From Desulforapulum autotrophicum (GTDB taxonomy: Bacteria; Desulfobacterota; Desulfobacteria; Desulfobacterales; Desulfolunaceae): 64,000 bases of DNA. The notes below the pieces were generated by a model. The model was given only the letters and a program-made list of their open reading frames with translations. It was not told the origin of the DNA and made no database searches. Of this stretch, positions 35,688-45,126 are shown piece after piece. The first letter of the stretch is position 1. Each line of letters opens with the position of its first letter. Location: contig DYJE01000002.1 in assembly GCA_020723285.1 (NCBI GenBank), forward strand, positions 248,001 through 312,000. The letters run 5' to 3'. The position numbers and the translations under genes are program-made.

Positions 35688-36482
35688 ATGGTCAATTATG
35701 AATTTTTATTAACTGTAAAAGCAGTCAACAAACAACCATCACCGTCTTCACCAATTTCATTAAATATCGGTGACACGATTTCTGGAGATTTCTCTCTTGA
35801 CGTAAACCATCCGAACATCCCACCAAATTTCAGTGGGTGTGAAAGTGCTTATAATTTCGGATTTACAGGCAAAAGCGTCATTTGCAAAACTGTTTTTAAT
35901 TTACACAGTTTTTGCGTTGAATCCCGGATTCTTAAATTTTTTAAATTTATAGGTGATTTAGAGTATATGCTCGAATTAGATTTTAGCAGTAACTCATTTT
36001 TTCTTCAAGGTAGCGACGTTGTTTCTTTCGAATATTCTGGAGAGATTAACCAATTTCATGTTAAACCCCAATACAGCTTTTTATTAAGAATCACTGAAAT
36101 CGTTATCCCCCCATCAACCCCGTCTATCAACCTGAAAATCAACGATACTATAACAGGAAATTATTTCTTTGACCCAGGCGCTGTTCCAGCAGGCTATACC
36201 GGATCAGACAGTGGTTCCCCCTTCGGATTTGATGGAAAAACGTCTATCTGTAATGTACTTTTTCAATTTCACACTTTCTCAATTCAAAATTCCCAAAAAA
36301 TTAAATCCATAGTTTTTCTTGGTGACTTATCTTACCTGCTCACACTTGATTTTGACAGTCATACATTTGTATTATCTGGAGATGATATAGTCAGATTTAA
36401 TTATAGAGGGGTCATCGAAAACTTATCTCCGACGTCTGAAAAACCTAATAAACCGACTGGCCTTAAGGTTGCCGTTAACTAA
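35688..36482 (+). CDS. two-copy repeat-domain protein without signal peptide or sorting signal
   Basis: 264 residues made of two tandem copies (about 1-125 and 126-250) of the domain in the preceding PEP-CTERM protein. Shared landmarks are GDTISGDFSLD / NDTITGNYFFDP, FGFTGKS / FGFDGKT, a central HSF or HTFSI strand, GDLEYMLELDF / GDLSYLLTLDF, LQGSD / LSGDD and FEYSG / FNYRG. Translation starts right at the first domain strand (MVNYEFLL), so there is no signal peptide, and the C-terminus ends without PEP-CTERM. AGGA precedes the ATG. It lies 32 bases after its relative and is probably co-transcribed. Either it is a degenerating duplicate or it works inside the cell. Confidence 0.75.
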   Translation: MVNYEFLLTVKAVNKQPSPSSPISLNIGDTISGDFSLDVNHPNIPPNFSGCESAYNFGFTGKSVICKTVFNLHSFCVESRILKFFKFIGDLEYMLELDFSSNSFFLQGSDVVSFEYSGEINQFHVKPQYSFLLRITEIVIPPSTPSINLKINDTITGNYFFDPGAVPAGYTGSDSGSPFGFDGKTSICNVLFQFHTFSIQNSQKIKSIVFLGDLSYLLTLDFDSHTFVLSGDDIVRFNYRGVIENLSPTSEKPNKPTGLKVAVN

Positions 36483-36523
36483 ACAACCACGGACTTAAAA
36501 AAGACGTTGGGTTTAAGGACTAC

Positions 36524-36582
36524 GGGGTACAAGGGGCCAAAGCCAGTTTCACAAGCGTTTCGTGCCCATGTCAATGTACCCC
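36524..36582. repeat. interrupted inverted repeat in the 36483-36757 gap
   Basis: GGGGTACA (36524-36531) and TGTACCCC (36575-36582) with 43 bases between. No T run follows. It lies between convergent genes. It may be a decayed mobile-element end or a bidirectional structure, and nothing else is seen in the gap. Confidence 0.35.
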
Positions 36583-36757
36583 AAAAGAGATACAGGTGAA
36601 CACGAATCTAAAGTTACCTATATCCCTGGTTTTTTGAAAGAACCGTTTATGATCAAAGCCCTTCAGTAAAATTTTTCGAGCAAATATTCATAAAAGAATA
36701 ATTTAAGTTATCCACCTTGGGTGAAATTAATATAATCAATTCAAATTACTCATGATA

Positions 36758-37849
36758 TCATTTCAATAGAATATCAACAATTCTTTCAGCAGAGCGACCA
36801 TCCCAAAATTCAGGACGTCTACCCACTTTTTTGTTACCGGACATCAATTTCTGAAACGAAGACACGATGGCGTCTCCTTTAGTTCCGATAAGTGTATTGG
36901 TGCCTTCATCCACAGTCACAGGTCGTTCAGTATTTTCTCGGATGGTAAAGCACGGCACGCCAAGACCTGTCGTTTCTTCTTGCAATCCCCCGCTATCTGT
37001 ATAAACACAGAAAGCATCCTTCCATAAATAAAGGGATTCCTTGAATCCAAGGGGCTCAAGCAAAATAATTCGTTCAGAAAGTTTAATTTTATATTTTTCT
37101 ATCATTTTTTTTGTTCTTGGATGTACTGGAAATACAATTGATATTTCTAAAGCAATAGTATTAATAGCATCGATGATTTCTTCCAACTTCTCCTTATTAT
37201 CGACATTTGAAGGACGGTGGAGTGTTAAAAAAATATATTTATCCAATTCGTTTTTCAAATTGTGGACGCTGAACTGCGCACCATCCATTTCAGCAATACG
37301 TTCATGCTGGTAAAGAAGGTTGTCGATCATAACATGACCGACAAAATGAATATGACTCAAAGACTTGCCTTCTTTAATAAGATTGTCGTTGGCTGCTTTT
37401 TCCGTTGTAAAAAAATAATCTGTAATCGCGTCAGTCACCATGCGATTGATTTCTTCAGGCATATCCAAATCAAAGCTTCTCAACCCGGCTTCGACATGGG
37501 CTACTTTGATTTTCATTTTTTTTGCTACGATACTGCACGCAAGAGTCGAATTAACATCACCCACAACAAGAACAACATCAGGCTTTTCTTTACCGCAAAT
37601 CTCCTCGAATGCGATCATAATTTTAGCTGTCTGCTCAGCATGGGACCCGCCCCCCACATTAAGATGATAATCTGGCTTCGGAATTCCAAGCTCGTCGAAA
37701 AAAGTCTCGGACATATTGAAATCATAATGTTGTCCCGTATGAATTAGTATATATTCTAAATCATTATTTTTTCTTTTATTAAGTTCTCGTATAATCGGGG
37801 CAATTTTCATAAAATTGGGCCTCGCTCCAGCCACCAGTAATATTTTCAT
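36758..37849 (-). CDS. wecB: UDP-N-acetylglucosamine 2-epimerase (non-hydrolysing)
   Basis: 363 residues from ATG 37849, chosen because GAGGG sits four bases upstream. An in-frame ATG at 37861 lies before that site. The enzyme interconverts UDP-GlcNAc and UDP-ManNAc, supplying ManNAc for surface polysaccharide. Visible blocks: GARPNFMKIAPI, HTGQHYD, VVGDVNST, HVEAGLRSFD, PEEINR, TLHRPSN, and the GT-B style TDSGGLQEE with TERPVT near the end. Length is normal. It is the last gene of the minus-strand exopolysaccharide locus, after the PcRGLX-like gene. Confidence 0.94.
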   Translation of the reverse strand: MKILLVAGARPNFMKIAPIIRELNKRKNNDLEYILIHTGQHYDFNMSETFFDELGIPKPDYHLNVGGGSHAEQTAKIMIAFEEICGKEKPDVVLVVGDVNSTLACSIVAKKMKIKVAHVEAGLRSFDLDMPEEINRMVTDAITDYFFTTEKAANDNLIKEGKSLSHIHFVGHVMIDNLLYQHERIAEMDGAQFSVHNLKNELDKYIFLTLHRPSNVDNKEKLEEIIDAINTIALEISIVFPVHPRTKKMIEKYKIKLSERIILLEPLGFKESLYLWKDAFCVYTDSGGLQEETTGLGVPCFTIRENTERPVTVDEGTNTLIGTKGDAIVSSFQKLMSGNKKVGRRPEFWDGRSAERIVDILLK

Positions 37850-37891
37850 TTTCCCTCTCATTTATAGTACAAGTGAAAAATATAATAACAA

Positions 37892-40519
37892 CTATAATCG
37901 TGATTTTATCCAACTGATTTCTTTACTTAAAGAAGTCTTACGTAATATTTCGATAACCTTTGAAATTCTTTCCAATAAAAAGGTTAAAAAGCTATTTGAA
38001 CGAGTATATGTTAAATCCGTAGATGATACATTATAAGATTTTTTTTGAGCGTCGTTCACGAGGGTCTGCATGTGGTAGAATCCGTTGGTCATCATGATGA
38101 CAAGGGGGCGAGTCAAGTAAGCACTGTCGCCAAACATTTTTATATGCTCTATGCTTATCTGAAAAAAATACCGGCTTTTCTCAGTGAACAACTGACGCTC
38201 ATCATCTTTTCCATAACAGGATGCCAAGGCTAAAATATCGGCTTTTCTGATTTCCTGGGCCGCCCAAGTCTCATTGGGAAATTCCAGAATCTCTTTGTGA
38301 TCCAGATATGGTCTCTCATTTTCGAGCATCCATCGGGCATAAGACATAAAAGAAGATTTAGCGTAAGAGAAAGCATCCGAAAAACCATCCAGTTTAGCGG
38401 TTGTGTCCATAAATCGTCCTAATGCTTGTAGAAACACCGTGTACATCCACCGAACTTCCGGATTTAAAAGATCCCGGGAAGCAATATCATCATGCGGAGA
38501 AATACAGCTCCGAATCAACTCGGCAGCCCGCCCAAGATAAACCTTTTCAGCCGTGAGCAGATAACCGTCAATCATGGAGTTCAAAGCATTCCCGCTTCCT
38601 CTGCCAGGGCCATTGAAACCATAGGGCGTCAACCTGTCGGCTCCCTTGATACGTCTCATTGTCTTCTTAACTAATTCATAGCCATACTCTGCAATTGTGT
38701 CTGGTCCTTGGATACCCCGTTCTGCGAAACGGATCATATGCAACGCTGCATCCTTGAAAAGAGGTTCTCCCGTCATCCAGTAATAATAGCAGAATCCCGA
38801 GCTGTAATTGTGATCATAAGCTGGACCCCCGCCGAAAAAACCGGGGGGCTTTAATTCTTTATGCTTGATAGATACGGTTCTATGGGTTGCCGTTTCTGCG
38901 TCGAGATGATGATCCGTATGCCAAAAGAGACCGCTATTGTACTGATATCTGTCCTTCACTGTTCTGTATATGTCTATTTCAGCAACATGCCATGCCATTT
39001 CCCTGGCGAGTTTCGACCATGCATAATCACCAGTTCTCATGTATTGTAAAAGAGCCCCTTTAATTCCGTCGTACTGATTGTTATAATGAGAAATAAATTC
39101 ACGATCTCCTTTATGAAAGACCGCTTCATGATCCGCATAAAGATCACCGAAATGTCTCCATCCATATTCATCTATAATTTCTCTTCGACTGATAAAGGTC
39201 CGGTCACCTTTTACAGCACGAGTAATATAATCCTGGTAAGTCTGATAAAGAGGGTCAGACATGACAAAGTCAAAGGGAACAACACAAGGAGAAAAACCTG
39301 CAAAACAGTACTGTTCTTGCGAAAGACGAACTTCCAGAGGAGAATGACTCCATGAAGGTATTTTTATTCCATTTCCATCATTGACATCCGATATATTGAA
39401 ATAAACAGTGTGGGTCTTTCTTTCTCCTGCCTGAATTTCATGAATGTCTCCAAACTGTTCAGGAAACAGCTCAATGGACATGACATTGTCCTTGAATGTC
39501 ATTGATTTTGGAAAATTCTGCCAAAAATGAATCATCGAAAATGATTTAACAGTATCTCCATCTGTGACACTGACAGAAGGGGTGCACCGATCTCCTCTTT
39601 CTGAAGTTGACCCGTCTGCCACAACTTCGTACCCGGAAAAACGAAGAGGAATATCACCATGTCTGTTTAGATGGTTTCTGGACTTCCAGTTCTTTCCACC
39701 GCTTGAATCTTGATATATATTCAACTGTTCATCGAAGATATGCTCTGGGCCATCCGGCAAAAGTGCGTAACGTCTTTCAACCGTTTCATTTTCAAAATGA
39801 AATTTAAGTTCAAGTTTTTTTATATATTGCGATCCTGCGTCCCCTAAATCCCAGGCACCCCCGGGGTGTTTTGAGGCACCTGGATTCCATATTCCGAAAT
39901 CCATACGAACTGTCCCGGAACCCGGATAAAAATGGAATCGGCAATCAAATTGAAGGTCATGGATATTTCCTTCTATAGTAAAACAACCTTTACAAAAAAG
40001 AACACAGGATAAAGGATTGTTTCTTTCAATTTCTACAGTATCAACACGAGAAGTCCAGATGACACCATCGTCAGTTGTAATATGGGTAACCATGGGGTGA
40101 CCGGAAGACATAACTGAATCATTTCTTTTTCCCTGAAATGAAAATAACCCGCATTTTGAAATGATATATGAAAACAATCCTGACTTAATACTGATACTTT
40201 TCGCATCTTCGTATACTGTCAGGGGCTCTTTATGATTCACATGCTTATGTGAACCAGAGGTTTGAACCATGTGATACTTTCTATTCTCTCTAACACCTGA
40301 ATCAACATTGAAATTAAGTAGCAGCCATTTAACACTACCGTCTTCCCATCGTGCAAGAGGTGTGGACGCCATGGGGATGCTGTTCTTCCAATCATCTATT
40401 AAGACGAAACTATTTTCATCAAAAACTGAACCTTTTGCAAAAGGAACTCCGATAGTCAAGGGTTCATTCTCACGGCAGAGACCATCGTGTTCGATAACAT
40501 CAATTACTACAGACTTCAT
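37892..40519 (-). CDS. PcRGLX/YetA-like polysaccharide-active protein
   Basis: 875 residues without a signal peptide. The first 100 residues (PLTIGVPFAKGSVFDENSF, ARWEDGSVKWLLLNF) resemble the N-terminal domain of the PcRGLX/YetA-like family, which includes an exo-rhamnogalacturonan lyase. A strand-rich middle region follows, then from about 500 a helical region with Trp/His/Tyr-rich motifs (YNNQYDGIKGALLQYMRTGDYAW, YDHNYSSGFCYYYWMTGEPL) that looks like an (alpha/alpha) toroid. I infer a lyase or hydrolase acting on uronate-containing chains. Its location inside a synthesis operon suggests trimming or quality control of the exopolysaccharide. Catalytic residues cannot be assigned. Confidence 0.6.
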   Translation of the reverse strand: MKSVVIDVIEHDGLCRENEPLTIGVPFAKGSVFDENSFVLIDDWKNSIPMASTPLARWEDGSVKWLLLNFNVDSGVRENRKYHMVQTSGSHKHVNHKEPLTVYEDAKSISIKSGLFSYIISKCGLFSFQGKRNDSVMSSGHPMVTHITTDDGVIWTSRVDTVEIERNNPLSCVLFCKGCFTIEGNIHDLQFDCRFHFYPGSGTVRMDFGIWNPGASKHPGGAWDLGDAGSQYIKKLELKFHFENETVERRYALLPDGPEHIFDEQLNIYQDSSGGKNWKSRNHLNRHGDIPLRFSGYEVVADGSTSERGDRCTPSVSVTDGDTVKSFSMIHFWQNFPKSMTFKDNVMSIELFPEQFGDIHEIQAGERKTHTVYFNISDVNDGNGIKIPSWSHSPLEVRLSQEQYCFAGFSPCVVPFDFVMSDPLYQTYQDYITRAVKGDRTFISRREIIDEYGWRHFGDLYADHEAVFHKGDREFISHYNNQYDGIKGALLQYMRTGDYAWSKLAREMAWHVAEIDIYRTVKDRYQYNSGLFWHTDHHLDAETATHRTVSIKHKELKPPGFFGGGPAYDHNYSSGFCYYYWMTGEPLFKDAALHMIRFAERGIQGPDTIAEYGYELVKKTMRRIKGADRLTPYGFNGPGRGSGNALNSMIDGYLLTAEKVYLGRAAELIRSCISPHDDIASRDLLNPEVRWMYTVFLQALGRFMDTTAKLDGFSDAFSYAKSSFMSYARWMLENERPYLDHKEILEFPNETWAAQEIRKADILALASCYGKDDERQLFTEKSRYFFQISIEHIKMFGDSAYLTRPLVIMMTNGFYHMQTLVNDAQKKSYNVSSTDLTYTRSNSFLTFLLERISKVIEILRKTSLSKEISWIKSRL

Positions 40520-40524
40520 TAATT

Positions 40525-41838
40525 TTATAAATCCTTTTTATATTGAAGCTCAACCCAACTCTCTACACCCTCCACACCAAACGTGTTTACAGGTTTAACA
40601 GTCAAACGGTTGATTCCATCGTTTAATAACCATGTATAAAACGATGAATTCCATTTTATACTTTTTTTATTGTCAACAATAACAAAATGGCTGAAATTAG
40701 GAGTCACTGATTTTATAGTGAAATTAATCTTTCCGCTCTCATATTTTTTTTCATCAACATAAATCTCGGCTTGATTGAGTGTCCAGTACATATCCGCTGG
40801 ATTTTCCGTTCGAGGATAAAGTGACCAGAATCTCTCTTCTCTCTTATCCTCAAAAAATAAAGTAGAAAGATCGCTCCGTTTCGGGTGACCTTTAAAATAC
40901 GTATTGGTAAGCCAATCGTTCCGAAGATCAGCCAATCTTATATATTTGTGATAATTGATCATACCCTTTGCTGATTCCACAGGCTGAACCCCAGGTTCCA
41001 CAATGATTTGGTGAACAACAAGCCCAGGCTTACTCATATATCGAAGTAAATGAACCTCCATCATATTCAAAGGAATGTCGTTTTTCGTATAATAAAGGTT
41101 AAGGTCCGGATCCATGCTCACCCATTTGCCGTACTGATTTGACCAGACTTCCGTAAAGCCATGAGGCGTTCCGTATAAACGGTCATATATACCCACTATT
41201 CTTACATTAAATCCCATGGAAAGTAGTATCTGTGAATAGAAAAGAGGAAAAAAATGACATGGATAATATTCATCCTGCGATTTATTCCGTTTTTTAGGAT
41301 TCCTTTGATGTTTTAACCATATGGTAAGCGAGTTAAACGGATCGATTTTCTTTTGAAAATCCTTTCTATTAAATTGTGTTCTGGCCCAATTCCTCAACCG
41401 GATCATTATATCGATTTCACTCTGGGCTCCTTTTACAATATCATCCAAGCCCATTTTATTTCTTATGTCTCTTAACTCGGATGTATCAGGCTGATAGTAA
41501 AATGAAAATGGGCTTTCAATAATTTTTTCATTATGCACATTTTTCACAGTGATTTTCTTATCCTTGTTTTGTAAAAGGAACTCTTCCAAAGTAATTCCAA
41601 CATGGTTTCCTGACAACTTATCAGTAGGCCCTGTTATCGACTCTACTGTTACAGACCCGCAAGGATCATACACATGAACAAATACTGAAATCCCTGAAAG
41701 AACCCAATGTCTGGCCGTGAGAATAACAACCTCATTAAAAGGCAAGCCACTTCTGATAGAAGAGTAGAAAAGAAAAAGAAAAAAAATCAAAATTATTGAT
41801 AGAAAAGCAAAAACACATCTTTTTATGATAGTAAGCAT
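40525..41838 (-). CDS. membrane-anchored transglutaminase-like protein
   Basis: 437 residues. One N-terminal membrane helix (about 7-27), then a periplasmic part. A transglutaminase/protease-like core holds the triad order Cys194 (YYPCHFF), His226 (GTPHGFTEVW) and Asp243 (KWVSMDPDLN). The C-terminal 150 residues are strand-rich and may bind carbohydrate. Proteins of this superfamily act as peptidases or amide-bond enzymes and are often found in exopolysaccharide loci. Substrate unknown. It ends six bases before the start of the PcRGLX-like gene, so the two are likely co-translated. Confidence 0.75.
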   Translation of the reverse strand: MLTIIKRCVFAFLSIILIFFLFLFYSSIRSGLPFNEVVILTARHWVLSGISVFVHVYDPCGSVTVESITGPTDKLSGNHVGITLEEFLLQNKDKKITVKNVHNEKIIESPFSFYYQPDTSELRDIRNKMGLDDIVKGAQSEIDIMIRLRNWARTQFNRKDFQKKIDPFNSLTIWLKHQRNPKKRNKSQDEYYPCHFFPLFYSQILLSMGFNVRIVGIYDRLYGTPHGFTEVWSNQYGKWVSMDPDLNLYYTKNDIPLNMMEVHLLRYMSKPGLVVHQIIVEPGVQPVESAKGMINYHKYIRLADLRNDWLTNTYFKGHPKRSDLSTLFFEDKREERFWSLYPRTENPADMYWTLNQAEIYVDEKKYESGKINFTIKSVTPNFSHFVIVDNKKSIKWNSSFYTWLLNDGINRLTVKPVNTFGVEGVESWVELQYKKDL

Positions 41839-41982
41839 TTGATTATTGTTAAATTCCTTTTTATAAATTTATTATAAATATTGAATGATTAATGACACCT
41901 GACAAAAATACTTATAAAAATTCTAAATGTGAGACGAAAAATAAAAACCTTCCGTATCATCGAACTTCATTATACCTTGCAT

Positions 41983-43836
41983 CTAATCAACAAATAACCT
42001 GTGCCACAGCTCCAAAGCAACTGATGTTCCGAGGAAATGTGCATAATCATTTCTTCCTTCCACATGATTAAGAAAAATTGTATTCAATCCCTCTTTCCGG
42101 TAATACCCCCTATCGAGGCATCGTTCGCTGAAAAGAATCTCCTTCGTCACATCGCTGAAATATTTCCGTTGCCATTTCTGAAATTCCGTATAGTGGCGAA
42201 AGCCTTTGACCCCTAACTTCTTTAGAGCCGAATTAACTTTATCAGTTATCAACAGCCTTACTGGCCCTGCATCAAGCGGCGCCCCTGTGTTCGAATCCGG
42301 AATTTTTTCCAGATGAGGGGCCATGTGATGGATAAAATATCTGTGGAATTCTCCTGCCCAACGTTTATCTGTAGGTAGTCGTAATAGTGTATTGACAAAA
42401 TCCCTGTCAAGAAAAGGAAGCCTTATTCCCACCCTGCTTCTGAAAAGGGCCAGAGACGCCACAACTTGCCGGCGTATCCATTGATCAATGTATAAATAAA
42501 TGCAAAGATCCGTACCAACAACTCCTTCGTCAACAGCTGGCTCAACCGCTTTCTTGAACATGTCCCAGGAGGATTCTTTTATCCTATCATGAATATCTTT
42601 CCCAAGAACGGCCTTTATATCTATATCTTTTCTCGCCAGGGAGGATTTTCTGTAAAGTGTTTCGATAATATTCCAGGCGTTCATACCGCGCATAGATGGC
42701 TCAGCCTGAAATGGATAGGCAAGAGCAGCCTTGGCGATCTCACCTCCATGCCCCCGTAGCATCACATCAAAAGGCAATGTGGCAAGATAGTCCAGCGCTA
42801 CTTTTTCCGTGGATTCATGGGGATGATACAAACCGTCTGACATAACCACAAGGGTTTCAGCCAGTGACCTGAAATCCGTAAGCTCCGACTCGCAGATGGG
42901 AATAAAATCCTGATGGCAGCCGCATGCCATGGCCAGACGACCGGCCAGCTTCTCATCGGCACAACCCTTCAGGCCAAGAGTGTATGTTCTCACATGTTTT
43001 GCCCTGTCTTTCAGTCCCCCAAGAATCAGACGCGAATCAAGCCCTCCGGAAAGCGACAAACCTAATCTCATGGTTTCAGTATCATCGCTCCTTCGGTCAA
43101 CCGACATTTGAAATGCTCTCACCACGTCCATCCATTCGGAATTCAAGATATCTGTTTTTCTACCCTTGAACATCCGTGCTAAAGAATCATAACCTTTAAC
43201 TTCCATTTTCCAGTTTTTTAAATCAAAGGTCAGAATGGATCTCGGGGGGAGTAAACGGACACTTTTGAAAGGGGTATGGTCAAGCATGGCACAACCAAGA
43301 TTCCAGAAACTGGCCAGTGTATCCTCATCCACAGATTTATCGATTCCTGGAATTACCAGCAGGTTTCTTATCTGTGAAGAAAAAGCGAAAATATTTTTAT
43401 GAAAAGTGTAGAAAAGGGGTTCAAGTCCAAAAAAATCAGAAAAGACAAAAAGGGTCTCCCTTGGGTCATCATACAATAATCCAGTAAAAGCACCGTCCAC
43501 ACAAGTCAGATCGACACTTAGAGAAGTCCGTTCGTTTACGTAGCCGGTCACAAGGGTTGAAGCGTCTTTGCCGTACATTTCCCCATGGATGAAACAGAAA
43601 CATTCATGATCATAAGCAAAAGACTCGGAATTTTTTCCTCCATAAGGACTGCACAACAATCCGATTCCACCCAAGTGCCCAATTAATTTTTTTTGAAGTC
43701 TATTTTCAGAAGATACATTATCAAGCGACCTGTTCAGAACATTGTCGAATATTTCCTGGCTGTTCATACCCTGATCACGGCATAAGAATCCTGATATCCC
43801 TGTCATCATGTCAATCTTTTCCCTTTTTTTAGGCAT
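41983..43836 (-). CDS. asparagine synthase-related amidotransferase lacking the N-terminal Cys
   Basis: 617 residues of class II amidotransferase plus asparagine-synthetase layout. The ATP pyrophosphatase loop SLSGGLDSR (SGGLDS at 263-268) is intact. The glutaminase nucleophile is not: where the family has MCGI the protein reads MTGISGF (Thr12 from the first ATG). Starts at 43836 (overlapping the previous stop by eight bases), 43809 or 43806 are all possible, and the last would expose the Thr. So it likely uses ammonia or another amine, or forms an amide, lactam or ester-like product. Such proteins are common in exosortase-linked exopolysaccharide loci, where their substrate is not known. Confidence 0.88.
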   Translation of the reverse strand: MPKKREKIDMMTGISGFLCRDQGMNSQEIFDNVLNRSLDNVSSENRLQKKLIGHLGGIGLLCSPYGGKNSESFAYDHECFCFIHGEMYGKDASTLVTGYVNERTSLSVDLTCVDGAFTGLLYDDPRETLFVFSDFFGLEPLFYTFHKNIFAFSSQIRNLLVIPGIDKSVDEDTLASFWNLGCAMLDHTPFKSVRLLPPRSILTFDLKNWKMEVKGYDSLARMFKGRKTDILNSEWMDVVRAFQMSVDRRSDDTETMRLGLSLSGGLDSRLILGGLKDRAKHVRTYTLGLKGCADEKLAGRLAMACGCHQDFIPICESELTDFRSLAETLVVMSDGLYHPHESTEKVALDYLATLPFDVMLRGHGGEIAKAALAYPFQAEPSMRGMNAWNIIETLYRKSSLARKDIDIKAVLGKDIHDRIKESSWDMFKKAVEPAVDEGVVGTDLCIYLYIDQWIRRQVVASLALFRSRVGIRLPFLDRDFVNTLLRLPTDKRWAGEFHRYFIHHMAPHLEKIPDSNTGAPLDAGPVRLLITDKVNSALKKLGVKGFRHYTEFQKWQRKYFSDVTKEILFSERCLDRGYYRKEGLNTIFLNHVEGRNDYAHFLGTSVALELWHRLFVD

Positions 43837-45115
43837 TACCGCCTTGATGTTTTATCACGTAAACGTTTGCATAAACGGCTATAAGCGTTGGTATCATATA
43901 CATGGGTTCAGAATAGAAACGGTTGATGAATGTTGAAGATACAAGAAATGCGATAAAAGACGATTCCAAAGCTGTAATCTGTAAAAAACGGAACTGTTGT
44001 CCTTGATCTTTGAGGTATTTTTTTACTCTGTGCGAAAGAAGAAATGTGGATATAATAAATCCGAGAAAAACAAACAACCCATGATACCCGAATGAAGACA
44101 ACACCTCAAACCATGTTGAATGTACAGCTCTCATCCCACCTGTCAACCATTCAGCAGGAAGGTATAAGGGGCTAGCCCACATATAACCATCCCCTCCAAG
44201 ACCCAGAGGATGATCTTTCAACATATCGAATGTTTTAAGCCAGTACAGTGTTCTATGAGCACCCCCTGTTTCTGCATCGGTGTTTTTAAGGGTTGACATT
44301 CTTTCCCAGAACACCGCATCAGATAAATACAAAAAGAGAAGGGCACCCCCTAAAAGCCCAAGGCAAAGTCGCCACTTTTCCTTTTTTATCCCTTTTTCAC
44401 GGAAAATCGTAAACGAAAACCATAAGGTTGAAGCGACAATTCCAAGAAAAGCCCCCCTGCTGTTCAAAAGAATCAAAGCGTTGAGAACAAATGCCGATGC
44501 AACAAGTGCCAGGCCTTTGCCCCATTTCGTTTTAATAAAAAGAACGGAATACATTAATAAAGGTACGGCTGTGACCACCAGAGCTGCCGTGGAGTTCACT
44601 TCGATGCCGTCGCTGGCACCGATTCCTTCCAATCGTGCGCCACCACCTCTGCCTGTCGTCCATGCAACCCAGCTGATATAAAAAACCCCGATGATGTAAA
44701 CAGCAAAAGCAGCGTCCAGTTCTTTTTCAGTGTTGATGATTTTGAAAAATAGAAAGTATACAACAATGTATTTGATGTAACGAATTGTGAGGTCATGGTG
44801 GGATACGAAGTTAAAGCACCAGAAATAGGAAAAAACGATAATTACCGTCAAGATGGCAAGCCATTTATATGGAGTGATATCAGAAAGTCTGTTATCAGAA
44901 AATGACCTGTAGCGAATAAAAAAGCCCACCATCATAACCATCGAAACCAGATAGGCCCATCTGAAATCCGGAAGTTCCCCGTACCACCAGCGCACAGGAG
45001 GATCGAAAAAATAATTCAACTCATAAAGTAATACTCCGTAAAACGGGCTTTTGAACAGGCAAAGGGCCGTCCCAGTAAAAAAAATAATCAGAAACAGGAT
45101 GGCGCTGAGGGACAT
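43829..45115 (-). CDS. O-antigen ligase / exopolysaccharide polymerase-like membrane protein (exosortase-associated O-glycosylation ligase type)
   Basis: 428 residues with about ten to twelve hydrophobic segments and a large loop near 285-330 (GGAHRTLYWLKTFDMLKDHPLGLGGDGY), the hallmark of Wzy/WaaL-type proteins. The N-terminus (FKSPFYGVLLYELNYFFDPPVRWWYGELPDFRWAYLV) resembles the probable O-glycosylation ligase associated with exosortase A. It would join or transfer glycan chains on the outer side of the inner membrane. The stop overlaps the next gene start (ATGCCTAA). A polymerase and a ligase cannot be told apart from sequence. Confidence 0.8.
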   Translation of the reverse strand: MSLSAILFLIIFFTGTALCLFKSPFYGVLLYELNYFFDPPVRWWYGELPDFRWAYLVSMVMMVGFFIRYRSFSDNRLSDITPYKWLAILTVIIVFSYFWCFNFVSHHDLTIRYIKYIVVYFLFFKIINTEKELDAAFAVYIIGVFYISWVAWTTGRGGGARLEGIGASDGIEVNSTAALVVTAVPLLMYSVLFIKTKWGKGLALVASAFVLNALILLNSRGAFLGIVASTLWFSFTIFREKGIKKEKWRLCLGLLGGALLFLYLSDAVFWERMSTLKNTDAETGGAHRTLYWLKTFDMLKDHPLGLGGDGYMWASPLYLPAEWLTGGMRAVHSTWFEVLSSFGYHGLFVFLGFIISTFLLSHRVKKYLKDQGQQFRFLQITALESSFIAFLVSSTFINRFYSEPMYMIPTLIAVYANVYVIKHQGGNA

Positions 45116-45126
45116 GGGGCACCTTT

